DNA of 64,000 nucleotides, from positions 813,501 to 877,500 of the forward strand of contig SEMN01000061.1 of assembly GCA_005408345.1 (NCBI GenBank), given 5' to 3'. Of this stretch, positions 1 to 12,600 are shown piece by piece. Below the pieces are notes generated by a model. It ran no database searches, had not been told where the DNA came from, and saw nothing but the letters and a program-made list of their open reading frames with translations. The stretch's first letter is position 1, and each line of letters starts with the position of its first letter. The DNA is from Macquaria australasica (lineage: Eukaryota > Chordata > Actinopteri > Centrarchiformes > Percichthyidae). A program made the position numbers and the translations under genes.

Positions 1-480
1 ACCCCCCCCATTTAACATTTATAAGCAGTATGTAGACACTTAATAAGTGGTTTTTAACACACTATAATGTAGTTGTAACCTTAGATTGTTTTGTTAAATA
101 CATTTTTATGTGTTTGTTAACAATTGTAGCTTGATCCATGAAACATCTAATGTATAATCAGTTGATAAATGCTTGATAACGCTGTATAAAATGGTTAGAT
201 ACAATTACACACAAAAACAAATCTTACTGTGTGTTATTAACTGTTAATGCACCAGTGATGGATGCTTAATAAAATAAGTTAAAGTTGCTTTATAAGAGGC
301 GTTAAAGCTGACAAATCACTAAAACAAATAAATAAACACTCCAAAATTTCCATTTAACTGCTTACATTATTATAAACCATGTATTAACTGTTTAAATACT
401 GTTTATAAATGCTAAAGCTATATATATTTTGTCAATCAAATTCACGTCGGGTGATGGGGCATTAAGCCCTATGAAAAGGG
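1..480. repeat. AT-rich interspersed repeat, copy 1
   Basis: This AT-rich stretch is full of short related phrases such as TTTATAAGCAGT, CTTAATAAGTGG and GATAAATGCTTGATAA. They recur in the segment at 26080-26500 (for example AATAAATGCTTAATAAGT). I take both as diverged copies of one AT-rich fish repeat. The window edge cuts the left end. No open frame or RNA feature is visible. Confidence 0.45.
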
Positions 481-500
481 GCATTGCATAAAAACCACTG

Positions 501-970
501 GTTTAGCATGTTAGCATGCTAACATGAGCTAATTAGCGCTATGCAAAAAGAGCAGTTGAGGCTGGTGGGAATGTCATTAGTTTAGCAGGTATTTTGCAGT
601 AAACCAAAGTATGGGGCAAATTAAAATTTTGACCCGATGATGGCGCTATAGAGGAAAAGTTAATGAATCACAAAAGTTATTACAATTCACACTGACACAA
701 ATGTCTGTATAAAATGTCACGGCAATCCATCCAGTAGATGTTCACATATTTTACTGTATATATGAAAACTCTGACCTGTTGATGGCGCTAGAGGAAAAGT
801 CAGAGGATCACCAAAGTCATTAGAGTTTATCCTCTGGGGGCCATGAAAGTCTGTACCAAATCTGATGGCAAACCATCCATCAGTTGTTCAAATATTTAAT
901 TCTGGAACAAAGTGGTGGACAAACCAATATTTTGATCTCTGGAGCCATGCTGCTAACATGGCTAAAAAGG
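501..970 (+). repeat. TTAGCATGCTAACA-type interspersed repeat, copy A
   Basis: The copy starts near TTAGCATGTTAGCATGCT and ends near TGCTAACATGGCTAAAAA. Between them are diagnostic phrases: GATGATGGCGCTA, CACCAAAGTCATTAG, a variant of TGTCTGTACCAAAT, and AAAGTGGTGGACAAACC. The same phrases recur in order at 32937-34095, 39458-39752 and 56690-57068. I know this as a very common percomorph repeat but cannot assign its class. Two tandem-like GATGGCGCTA blocks suggest internal duplication in this copy. Confidence 0.75.
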
Positions 971-3053
971 TGACAGGAAAAATATCATGACATAGATGAG
1001 TGAAATAATGTTTGTATATTTACTCTTATTTATAAGGAGTAGATATCGGTCACCTCCTATCTTGATCTGTCAGGCTCTAACATTTCTCTTGACAGTATGA
1101 AGAAGCTTAGGCTGCAAGTGAGCTCAGCCACTCAGAAAGCAGATAAAAATTCAGCTGACAGAAAACACAAGTCTATTTTTAGTGGCTGGACTGAATTTCC
1201 TAATTACCTCCAGGACTCCTGAATGAATAATGAATAGTATCTTGTCAGTAATATAATATAAAAAAAATAAAACAACCAAAAAACCCAAAGCAGGCTGAGC
1301 TTCCAAAACATGTCAGTGGTGGAAAATGGCTCCAAATCAGGTCACACTGAGAGCTGATTTTTTTTTTTTTTTTATGCAGCAGTTTGTGACCCCAGTGACC
1401 ATTATCATGCAGCCATACACATCTCCCATCTAAGCTAAAGGGAGGCTGTGAATGAGGAGGGTGAAGTTGCTGAGTGTCTGATGGAGATAAGGGGAAATGA
1501 CTGTGGCTGAGAGAGACGCCATCCTTCAGCCTGTCACACCCTGCACTTCCCATATTAATTAGCCTCCATAACTCATGAGCTGATCTGCAACAGCCACTTC
1601 AGGAAAAAAGAGGAGAGGACTTATCGACATCTCAGGAGTCTGCTATCTCTGAACAATAACAACACAGCGATGTGTTTCTTTGATATGATACAGGGACGCT
1701 GATATGGACAAAATTCAGATCATAATAATCCCAAGAAATTACTTTTCATTATTCATTTTTGAGTTTTGTTTGATTCATAAGTTGCTCTTCATTGTATTGT
1801 GATAGAATAATGCATTTTTTTAAATAATATGCTGCAGATCTCATTTCCTGAAATTCTTGTTTGGATTCACTCTTTATTATTATTTATATATTTATATATA
1901 ATTATTTATTTCATTTCCATCAGACAACAGAATTGTGTATACGAATAACTCATTATTTCATTACTTGTAACTAGGATCTGTAATTTAGTCCACCTTAAGT
2001 TGAAATAAGTGAGTCAAATAGGAAAATAAGATGAGGTCAAGGAAAAAACTAAATAAAAAGTGATGTCCCTTAATTTGATCATGGTATAAAGTGGAAGCTG
2101 ATAAGAAGTTCTGCCTCAAATTTATTTCCTTTATGAGAAATCCATTTTAGTATAGATGAGTTTGGCAAAAGCTCCAGCAGCTGTCTCAGTCTTATTTGTG
2201 GTAGCTGTAATTAAATCAGGAGAGACTTAAGGGGAAACTCCGATATTTTTAAACCTAGGCCCTATTTATTTATTTATTTTATTTTATTTTTTACAAATTT
2301 TGGGGTCAAAATGACTAAAACTTACAAAAAGTTTTGGAATTGGTCGAGTAAATCGCCTCCACCGAATGGGCTGCAATGGCTGCAACATAATCCTTGCGGG
2401 CAATTGTGCTCGTGAAAAGTACATCTACTAAAAGTGCTTGTTTTTGCCACTGACAGGCTCAGATTGTTATTCTAAGTGTCTGACAACATTGTGGAAAGAA
2501 TCCTTACAGAGACCGGTCGCTTTGTTAGAGAGTAAGATCCAGTAATTGTATGTGATGTGAAAAAGAAACTTTTTAACTTTTTCTGGTGTTTTGAAATGAA
2601 TCACTTGAGTGAAGGATTTTTTAATCCTTGTGATTCAAGTGGTTTAATATTAGGGCACTTTACAGTAAGTTGCATGAATTCATTAATGAAAAAATAACAT
2701 TTATTTCTACGTTGATTACTCATTAATCATAGCAAGAATGAAATGCTTCTTGATGCAAAAGCAAATCAGTAATCAATGCATGAGCTCAAGTATTTCCATC
2801 ATGATTACTTTTCATTGTCATGGTCTATTGTTTATTTATGGTTCCAATTAGTTGTTACCTCGGCAACAACTGCTTTTTCGGGTTCCATGGAGTACTTCCT
2901 GGTGGTCTGCAGTTGAACAAACAGAATAAAGGAGCTGCAAGGAAGGAGCAAGCTACAAACCTTTTCAGAGCCACCTATAAAGCCTACAGGCTGTGAGTGA
3001 TTCAACAGAAAGTGCTGAATTGTTCCTTTACAAGACTGGTGTATATTGTTTTG
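971..3053. other. Intergenic, no gene seen
   Basis: This is AT-rich sequence with a T-run at 1359-1373, TTTA repeats near 2263-2290 and an imperfect hairpin near 2603-2642 (CACTTGA paired with TCAAGTG across an AT loop). Segment 2867-3000 contains the phrase GGAGCAAGCTA followed by TTTTCAGAGCCACCT, which recurs near 15823-15855 and marks another dispersed repeat. Open frames are short and without recognisable domains. Confidence 0.6.
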
Positions 3054-3458
3054 TTAAGACCAGTTCAGACTTTCGACAAGATTTGCGACAAGACGAGTTG
3101 AAACTTGCAGCTACTTGCAGTGCGTTGGTCTGCAACGTTCTAAAACCTGCCAGTTTATACCAATGCAACTAGACGAGACAGTGTATCAAATCCATAGCAA
3201 CGACTCTCTGTATTTCCGTTCTATCTGCCGTGTTTTCAGGCTTTTTTTGCAGTTGGATATAATTTGTAACGTCTTAAAATACATGCCTTACATTCTAAAA
3301 CCAGCCACTGCTGATTTGACAAGCTGTGTCGCAGGTGACGCCTTCAGCCGGCTTGAGTCGAGCTGAGACGAGCCAGTTCACACTGCTGCAACTTTTCCCT
3401 GCGACATTCTAAAATAGTTTTGTCTCATCACAAATATTTGGTCTGAACTGGCCTTTAA
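3054..3458. repeat. hAT-like MITE with CCAGTTCAGAC terminal repeats
   Basis: The left end reads TTAAGACCAGTTCAGAC. The right end, read on the other strand, is TTAAAGGCCAGTTCAGAC. The interior (GACAAGACGAGTTG, CTGCAACGTTCTAAAACC) belongs to a family I recall as common in percomorph genomes. The open frame at 3115-3366 lies wholly inside and has no transposase signature, so the element is non-autonomous. I could not identify clean target duplications. Confidence 0.7.
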
Positions 3459-4924
3459 GGATGAAATAATTGGAAAACGGGATTAATTAAGATGTAGGGG
3501 TGTGGCTGGCAAAATGGCACGGCCACCACATAAAACTAACCTTTGTTAGACGTGTCGCTTGTCCAACTTTATTTCCAAGTCTGGGGTGGGCTCATTGCTG
3601 CTCCTTGTGGCCAACGGGGGAAAACCAGTCCCAAATTTATCAAAGAAATTAAAATTTAACAATGCACAATTTGCTGCAAAAGGTCTGGATCTTTGCTTTA
3701 CTCAAAAAAACAACAACAACATTTTAAGGCAGCTGAATGTTACATGCATTCATTTTGAATTGCCTTGTCTCATGCTAATCCATGTACCCTTAAAGTCTTA
3801 ACTGTATCACAAATTGATGTTTAAGCTTTGACTTGCAGAAGATGTTGCACATTTCAGAACACACCCAAGGCTTTTTTGTATATATCACATTAGCTCATGA
3901 CTTAAAAGGCAAAGAGCTCCAATGCCTCCCTCCCCCATAAGGCACTGCCTCTGTTTTAGTTACAACCTTGAGATGAGAGTGTATGGGTCCCCGAGGAGGT
4001 ACTGGAGGAGGGGTCGTTATCATTTTTGGCAGTCCTCCCGTGTAAACCCAAAGGCCCTCGTCCATATTCATCAGGGGTGATTATGTGCTGACCTCCGTCT
4101 GTCGTTAATCCTGAGCTGATGTATGCCCACAAGGCAGGCGTCATGGAGGAGGGCGAGCAAACCTGACACTGCAGCCAATTAGGTGTCTCCGAGGTGAGAG
4201 AGAGAGTGCAAGGATGAGTGCTAAAAGGACTGCATTCATATCTAAGGCCTCAATATTATTTTCTGATTATGGTAGTGATGATTGATTTTATTATTGTGTC
4301 ATTAATACAAATATGGGTTTATAAGACACCACAGTTTAATATAAACCACATCCAGAATGCAGCACAAACATTTTAAAAAGATCCCTCAAAAAGCAAGCAT
4401 GCAAATGGTTTTAGACAATATATTTAAAATGAGGACAATATCATAAGATGATATTAAGACCACGTAGATCACATAGAATAAAAATAAGGCGCAATAATAA
4501 GACACAACTGAGGAATACCTAAAGATGTGACTGAAAGCTCAGAAAAAGCTAGTAAAGCTTTTGTCAAAGAAAGATAAAGTGTACAAATAACACAATATAA
4601 AGTCATAAAAGCAACAAAAAAACAGCAAAGAAATCTGGCAAAAAAAAGAAAACCAATGCACTTTTCAAATGTTCAGACCTTTATGCCTATAGCAAAATTC
4701 ATACTACTACTACTACTACTGTATAATGTAACAAGAGAAATCTAACTTAAGATTGATTTTATATTCCATCTTGGCTTTCTGTCAAAGCTCTTGAGACAAA
4801 GTCAGCTAACTTAATTTCTGATCATCTGTACACTAGAACACCAAATTTGAATTGCAGCTAATTTGTTTTTCTTTTTCTCTTTTTAGCCATTATTTAACTA
4901 GAGAAGAATGACAGGTTAAGGTCC
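3459..4924. other. Intergenic, no gene seen
   Basis: Segment 3930-4190 is less AT-rich and repeat-free and could be a conserved non-coding element. The remainder is AT-rich with an (ACT)6 tract at 4703-4720. No coding signal was found. Confidence 0.55.
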
Positions 4925-5055
4925 TTACTGAGTGGTGGTAATGAGGGAGGGTAAAGCGCTGCTCTTTTACTTTTCCCACCCAGACTTATCCCGCAGGTCC
5001 AGGGATCGAACTGCTGACCTTCCGGTCACAAGCCCTCCTCACAATGTGAGTTAAT
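4925..5055 (-). repeat. Possible tRNA-derived SINE fragment
   Basis: On the minus strand the sequence contains a box-B-like stretch (CAGTTCGATCCCTGGACC), preceded by ACCGGAAGGTCAG, as in the tRNA-related head of many fish SINEs. No cloverleaf can be closed and no clear tail is visible. It is either a degraded SINE head or a tRNA pseudogene. Confidence 0.35.
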
Positions 5056-5065
5056 AGACTTTAAC

Positions 5066-5613
5066 TAAAGGTATAGTTTGGCATTTGGGGAAATACACTT
5101 GTTCTCTTTCTTGCTTGTGCTAGATCTGCATGATGATTATCTTAGCTTAGCATAAAGACTTGCATTAATTGACACACTGTATTTACAGGCTTCGTACAAA
5201 GTCTTGAAAGTTTGGAAAATGCTTAATTTTAACCGTTATGTTTTCAAGGTTAGGATGAATTCGAATATACTCCTTGAAAAATGCTCGATTTTCAACATAT
5301 TCTGGTGTTTCATCATTGACACAATCACTCATGTAAACTAAAAATCTTTTAATATTTGAAATGAAACAATCCCGTCGTCGTATTTGTTTGTTGTCTCCTG
5401 GCATTTATAGTAACAATTTAGGTGTGATGATAAGACTGGAAATTTTTGGTTTAGGTACCGTGAAAGTTCTTGAAAAGGGCTTGAATTTTACTCTTAAGCT
5501 GTACGAACCCTGTATTTAGTTTGTTTATTCTGTATACAAAATACCAACAGAAAATAAATCTTTTCAGCCAACTCTAAACAAGAAAGCACATTTCCAAAAT
5601 GTGAAACTATTTA
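5066..5613. repeat. Older MITE interrupted by a younger element
   Basis: The left end (TATAGTTTGGCATTTGGGG, then AATACACTTG and TTTCTTG) is mirrored at the right end (CAAGAAAGCACATTTCC, then AAAATGTGAAACTATTTA). These are the terminal inverted repeats of a family I know from percomorphs. The interior is broken by a separate element at about 5186-5512, described next. The outer element must therefore be the older one. Confidence 0.7.
5186..5512. repeat. hAT-like element with TTCGTAC ends, nested
   Basis: The element begins CAGGCTTCGTAC and ends GTACGAACCCTG, a 12-base terminal inverted repeat with one mismatch. TATTTA flanks both ends (5180-5185 and 5513-5518). The longer TGTATTTA also occurs at both junctions, depending on where the 3' end is drawn. 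The interior repeats the phrase CTTGAAAGTT/AAGTTCTTGAAA. The short minus-strand frame at 5183-5404 has no transposase features. Confidence 0.7.
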
Positions 5614-8460
5614 TTTCAGGAACTGAACAAACTGAATTAATTCAATTATTTGCAGCATTAACGGCATCTGCAAACAGTAATGCGTCACTGCTTCTCTGCC
5701 TGTCTATTTTTGTCCTCTATGCTGATGCCGATTCAGACAAGCTGGCAGCATTTTGGTGCCAAACCTGTGACAACTGTCTCAGGTGTCATCACACCGCTGA
5801 CAAGCTGCGGTTGCATGAGTTCAAACATATGTCACGTCCTTTCTCAACACGTCATGCTACGATTTTGGTCTTCACATTCAAAAGAAGGAATGCAGTGCAG
5901 CCTTTCACTCCTCACACTGATTAGAGAACATCATGTCTGTGTCACATGTGAAGGAAAAGCACCAGAAATGTGACATTTTTAGATGCAGTGTGAATGTAGC
6001 TGTGCAGAGATATACAGATACAGATGGAAAATGGTTCCTATATATTCTTATAGAGAAACAGAGGTAAAAGAAAGGATAGTTGGGTGTTAGACAGATGTGT
6101 TAGTGGTCTTATCACAGCTGGATCAAGTCTCCGCTGTTTGGACTGGCCACATTTATAAGAACGCTAACACCCTGTGGGCTCCAAAGATGCAATTTGGGAG
6201 CTGGAGAGCCAAAGGGAAACCATTTTGGAGAGTTACACCAGCAGAGAAGGATCACTCTGTATCACTTTAACTGCACCATAATTCATGTGCAATCCTGCTG
6301 CATTATTAAAGCCTCAGTGCTGCTTTTTCATGACCAATTATGGGTATGTTTTTTTTCTTCTAGGGTGTAATTAGTGGTGTAACCATGGAAAGTACAATTT
6401 AAAAGTATTATCTACATTGTAAGTTCATCATACTGTCACTCAAAATACAAATACAGGTCGGTTTACCACCAGTGATAGAAAAAACATTAAAGTAAACTTC
6501 TTTCTAAAGCCCGAAGCAGATGTCAACTCAAAATGTATATTTTATATAAGCTGTCCATAACTACAGGAGGAAGCTGTATGCTTCCCATTTTGAATTGGTA
6601 TCCCAACATTGAATACAGGTGATTTCACCGTGGATGTAATTTATTCTGTGTTGTCTGCTGATGTGCATGATGTGAGCCATTTTCTGCGTTAGCCTTGTTG
6701 GCTAAATTTCCCCCGGGACAGTGATTGACATCGCAAGGCCTTGGAGTGACCACGAGAGGTAAGAAAGGTGTGTGTTTTGAGGTTACAATTTATTTTTATG
6801 TCGAGGGGCATGAGGCAGGATTACGCCCAAAACAGAGCTTGTGTTTGATTAACTTGAGTTCACAAGATACATATTGATCCCTTATTTGATTGATTTGATA
6901 GTTTGTGTGGAAAACGTTTTAAATGAAACATGCATGGTTTGGGCTTTAAGCAGCAGTCAGGACCTGTAACTTTGAGCTAATCAACTATAATAGTTTTTCA
7001 CTTTGACAATGCACACACAGAAAGGTCAGTATGTGCATCAAAATTAAACATGTCACACAACCACTCCTATACTATACTTCTATATTCCATACTTTATTCC
7101 CCAAATGTTTTCAGCTATCTTGCTGTCATCCTGCCACATCCAACTGTAACAACAAAATTAACTAATAGTAAGTAACCAGTAACTTTTCCTATTTTATTAT
7201 GGTATAATTATTCTTACGTTCAAACATTTTCTTTACAAAGGTTTTTGATAAAGAGCGATATATTGCCTGCTGAGGAAATTAGGTTGTTAAAGTTACAAAA
7301 AGACAACTGGGGATATGAGGACAATTATCGGGACAGTGTTGGTGCCACTGCCCTGTCGCTCTATTTTAATTTCTGTTGACACATTTTAAACTTGCTGTAC
7401 ACAAAAACAAACAACAGACACGTGCACATGTTCATGTGAGAGCTGTAATTTCCCACCAACAACCACTCCCTGGTTATCTGCTTTCTACTCCTTTTGTTTC
7501 CATTTCAAGTGCTTGGATAAAATGTTATTTTGTGGGGTTTTTTTGTTTTGTTTTTCATTTTAAATTTGTGCAGTTAATTTAAAATTCACCTCCCCTTTGA
7601 AACACAAATTCAATAACCCCGGCCTCCAGGGATTCACCAGCCTATGAATGATAATCACTTGTAATTAACGCTCAGCTGAGTTTCCCTGTTTCCAAAATGT
7701 GTGAGTTAAAATAAGCCTCTCCCCCCTACCACTTTCCAGCCTGTAACACCAACAACAGGATTAAATTGCCAGTTTGAAGACACTAAACAACTCAATTAAG
7801 ACTGCCGGACTCCATCAGTGAACGGCGAGCAGAATTCAATCTGCTGATTTGCAGCAGGCAGATCTTGTCTGGGATAACGCGCTGTGGAAGATGCGTATTC
7901 TCTGCTTCATGTCTGATGCTTAAGTACCTGTCCGGTTCAATCAGTGAGCGAGGAGTGAATTACAGAAGCAGCACAGGTCTATCCTCTGGAGCACAGAGCT
8001 TTTAATTTGCTGAAAGTAATAGCTGGCTTTCAAGGGCCTTAGAACAAGAATGCATACAACTTCAACTCACATACATATTTAATTATCAATCGACTGATCA
8101 TGTATTTACAATTTTATTTTGTCAAGAATTTGCTGTTGCTTGGCCTTTGATAGCATTCCTGTCACTCTGTCCTTTTTCCAGTACACTCTGTCCGCTGATT
8201 ACTCCCTGTGGCCCAGAAAGCACAGTCCCTCACCTGCAAACACTTGAGCTTGTTAGTGCTCGTTAGTGGTGAGTGTGTGCAGAGCTGAGCTTTTCAGGTT
8301 CTCAGCCAGTCATTTTGGTCATTGGCAGACTCACATTGGCCACTAAGAAGTATGCTTAGAGTTGATTTAAATTTGCTAATAGTTCAATGTTTAATTTAAA
8401 AGTCAAAATCCTCAACATAGCAGTCAGTGCTATGTTAATTAGTTATTTGATGCTATAAAA
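5614..8460. other. Intergenic, possible conserved non-coding stretches
   Basis: No gene is recognisable. Two stretches, about 6115-6340 and 7600-8030, are repeat-free, of balanced composition and contain TAAT-type motifs. They look like the conserved enhancers common around developmental genes, but I have no alignment to show conservation. Open frames are short and lack domain signatures. Confidence 0.4.
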
Positions 8461-8657
8461 AGTGGGTGAGACGTCATGATTGACAACTGTGAGTGTGCTC
8501 ACGATTGGTTCAGGCAGGTGTATGGGCGGGATCTTGATACTCCAAATGACGTCACCAGCGCAACATGGCAGCGCCCGTATCCAGGATATTTTGGCTTGAT
8601 TTTTGTATAGTGGGAGGAAGTGGAGACGCGTAGTCCATCTTTATATACAGTCTATGG
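8461..8657. repeat. Repeat ending in TATATACAGTCTATGG
   Basis: It contains GTGAGACGTCATGATTGACA, CGATTGGTTCAGGCAGGTGT, GATACTCCAAATGACGTCA and the ending GTCCATCTTTATATACAGTC. I recognise this combination as a high-copy percomorph repeat of unclear class. CpGs are retained, which suggests the copy is not very old. Confidence 0.65.
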
Positions 8658-9388
8658 TGATGAGCAGTTTAATATGGCCTGGACCCAACACAAATCTTAG
8701 GAATGGTATTCTACTGGCTATGTTTTAAAAGGCCTTTATTATTCTTTTTTTTTTACAGCAGACGTTCTGACATGTCATAGCAGGAAAACCACAGGTGTAA
8801 TTAATAACAATCAGTAATGGCTCCATTCAATTTAGGTGGGCCACTTCCAGGGATCTGTTCATGCTGGCTTGCTGTACAGTTAAATTAATGTTATTAGCTC
8901 CTCCGCAATGACAAGTCTAAATGTCTGCCGTGATAAAAGGCTCATTGTTTTTGGTTTCATGCTTTGTTAAAGGCTCTTTATCTGTTTGGACAGAGGATTT
9001 AGAGTGCTGGAGCCAGTCAGTACTCAGAACTCTTTTAATACTATGTTGAGGTAAATACTTGTGGATTTAATGTGACAACTTTATCTCATTTTACGACTTT
9101 GCCCGGTGCTGCTTTTAAATGCATTTTAGGTTGATTTATTCTGAAACTTTTATCCCTTTTTATGAACAGAATGTGATGAACAGTTGCTGACTGTATGACT
9201 GATGGGATGTGGCCTTCCTCCTCACTGCAGGTGTAGGCAGTAATTGAGTGAACTCTCACCTTTCTTTGCTTGCTGTGCTTTTCTGTGTGTGATGAAGGCG
9301 TTGGAGGTGATGTGTGGTGGTGCCCCAGTCTCCCCACTTGGCCCTGAGGTAAACCTGCAAGGTTTTCATGAGTAGAAATACACTGAGT
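8658..9388. other. Intergenic, no gene seen
   Basis: This is mixed-composition sequence without a recognised repeat or coding signal. The minus-strand frame at 9086-9337 has no recognisable domain. Confidence 0.5.
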
Positions 9389-9650
9389 TACCAGTTTATT
9401 AGGTTCACCTGCTCAATTTAATGCAATGAAATATAATACCTCTGCAGTAAATCCTGCCTTAAGCTGGCAATCACTTTTTGTTGACACTCTAAGACGTGTT
9501 GATTCCACTTTGTGGTAATTTCTGAGGGCTTTTTTAGTTAGTGGGGATGATTTACTGGACTGTATTATACAGAGAGGTGTTTCTGATATGTTATCACTCT
9601 CATATTTGCAAATAGGGGCAGACAAAATATTAGAAACATCTTAAAATTAT
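9389..9650. repeat. Interspersed repeat with ACAAAATATTAGAAACA end
   Basis: It starts GAGTTACCAGTTTATTAGG and ends near GACAAAATATTAGAAACAT. I recall this pairing from a common fish repeat. The same end phrase (GACAAAATATTAGAAACAC) appears at 14091-14110, where only a short piece of the family remains. Confidence 0.6.
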
Positions 9651-12600
9651 AATGCTGGCCAATACAACGCCACCTCTAACTTCCACCTAAAAAATGACTT
9701 GAATCCTTCTCTGACAGAGTGTCACCAAAACTGAATATAAGCTGTTCCAACTATTAGGGGTAGTTGGATTTGGTGTTTACAGTAATAAGGGAATCCCACG
9801 GTCTACATAAACAAAGCTATGGGTCTAATTTTGGAGTAAAAACATGCAGAAGAGCAGAAAAAAGCACAAGATGTGACTTTGTGCTGTTTAACCGATTCAC
9901 AAAGCTGTGATGTTTCTGAATCATTATAGCATCTCTAATATTATGTTGTTTGTATAACCAGAGGCAGACTGTCTGACTTCCCCCAGTGAACAATGTGTGC
10001 TCACAAAAAAATATCCTAATATAAGAGTAAGAGTCAGGCCTGCATCACATTGCTGTTTGTTTTAACCTTCGTAATGGGTGGGTGGGGCGGACCACAAAGC
10101 GAAATACAAGGAGCGCCAGAAAGTTGAGACAATAACAGGAAAAGCATTTGAATGTCAGTTTCCCTGTGACTGACAACTTAGTTGACACTATCTGATTTAT
10201 GTGGTTACTCCCACCCATCTGAGCAGCTAAAACACATAGCAGGACTTATTTGCATATAACTGACCGTGACCAGGGTCACTTCAGGTCAGTTCAGTTCAGG
10301 TAATGTTTACACCTGCCAAGAAAGGGATTGTAGTGTTAATCTCTTCTCTGTCTCCATGAGCTGGTTTGACATGTTTTACTGGCTGTGTGAATAAACATGG
10401 CTTAAAGGTTTTAGTGGCCAAGTGAGTTAGCACATAAACTATATCTTAGTGGATTCCTCACAATACACATAACAACAACGCACATTGTAAAGAATTAATG
10501 GTAATAATAAGGGAATATACTTCTTAATGATGTAGTGTAAAGCCAGGAGTACTCTATTCTCATTGGCTGGAGTGCATACTTTATTTTTTGATAACTACAC
10601 ACTATACAGCTCTGACCTCATCAAGTTAAGACATTAATACATTTTTTAAAAAAAACTATTATAATTTGATGCATGAAAAACTCAATAAACAATATAAATA
10701 TCATTAAACATTCAAATCAACGATTCTATTTCTTTATCCATTTTAAATAGAATTGAAAAATGAATTTTAAAAAGGTTTGCATTGACATCAACCACACTGT
10801 CTTTTGGTACTACCAGCAGATGGAGTTTGCTCAGCAACAACTCCATGACAACTGGCAATTTCCACCTGCTGATGAAGACTGCAAGATGTGCTTGAAAGCT
10901 TTGGAGAAAGCTACCTAGTACACCTTGAATCAGTAATGTGATTTGTGCCAGTTGAAATCCACCTATCAAAGCCTTTTATATCCACATCTTACACCTGGAT
11001 CCTTGTGACATCAGAAGTTAGTTCACAACACTGATCCGGTTTTGACTGCAGATGGCGGACATGAAATCCTGGCTGAATTATAGACATGAAGGTGGGAGGA
11101 GGAGCAAAGACTTTCATTTGGACCATCTGGATGGAGGATTAGATACCTTAGTGCTTTCATTCAATAAGCAGTGTGTGAGAAAAGAAATCTTTATTGATTG
11201 GAACAAAAGCCAAGCACAGCATAGCGTGAACAACAGATGCTCTAGTCAGTCTCTAAAGAAACCCTCAATCTCCACACGGAAGAGTGATAAAAACAATTGA
11301 CATAAATATTAAAATTACCAGGTGTGAATGTATTATTTCTGTGAGTCTTGTGCAGATTTTGAATGATTAGAAAAATGATTTCAATGCCAAACTATAGTGA
11401 ATATATATATTGCTTTATGTTCTATGCTGCAAAATAAAAGTGTCCTTGTTGTTTGTAAGGGTGAGAAGCCCATTAAGCAAGCTGTTTTGAAGTCCTTGAT
11501 GTTCGTGACGCACAGCACCTTTGGTGTTTCTTATTTTATCACTTAGTGTTGACTACAACTATGCTGTACACTGTTCTTTCAGAAGTGGCTCCTGATTTTA
11601 ACTGTCTTGAGGTTAGCAGACGTGGAAAGAATTATGTCTCCTTACAGATAGAATCTGATCGGCTGTAGTCAAAACAAACGTACACCGAGGACAAAATCCA
11701 AGGTTGAACGAGAAAGGGAAAAGATGTTAGTCACCACAACAGACTACTATTTCACCACCACATGTAGAGGACATATCTGCTCATGTGTCATGTCATTGCC
11801 TTCAATTGGTGCATGAAAAGATGGCGCTGCACGAGTGGCTGCAAGTCGCAGCAGCTCCTGTTATCTTGTGTTTTTCTGTTGATTTTAAAGGGTAACTGCA
11901 CCCTCAGATTCTGTTATAACCTTCACTCCCAGCATATCCAAAAAATGCGTCCACATAATGTGTGATGGGGAGGGTCAGGGGACACTGACTGACCACCGCT
12001 CAGTGTAGCGTGGACAGCGACGTAGAGCTAACCAGCCATAAGATTCTACTGTCACACACAAAAGTATAGACCTATAATTACTTAACTAACAATATTATTT
12101 ATTGAGGTATTCAGTTTTATTTTGACTTATAACAGTTAACTTCATTTTGTCCTTCTTCCATGTAAATTTCATGCAGTAATCTAGCTATTCTGAATTATTT
12201 CTGTATAAACAGGGGAAAAAAAGCAAAGCATTTAATCGCTGGCACCCCATCAGTTCAGTCAGCAGAACAATTACAGATGGATGTCAGAGGTTTCTATTAA
12301 AGAGATATTGCTGAGCTCCACTGCGGATAGTAATTTCACTTCGACACAGATTTTCCAACAGAGCTGTATTTGGTATAAAGACAGAGCTTTGTTCACTCCA
12401 CTGTGTGGGAGTCCATTTCCACCACATGTGCTCATATTTCACTTAAAGCTGCAGAAAATTATTAAATATGAAACTGAGTTTGGTGTACAAATCAATTACT
12501 CATTGATTACCACAGCCAATGTAACTTACTGTACAACAATTGCACAATTGTGTAATGTTTTACAGTAAAAAACAATCTGTAATTCTATACAATCTATTAG

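Noticed and set aside
4925..5055. Possible tRNA gene
   Set aside because: Only a box-B-like stretch is present. No acceptor stem, anticodon arm or full cloverleaf can be made, so I list it as a SINE-like fragment.
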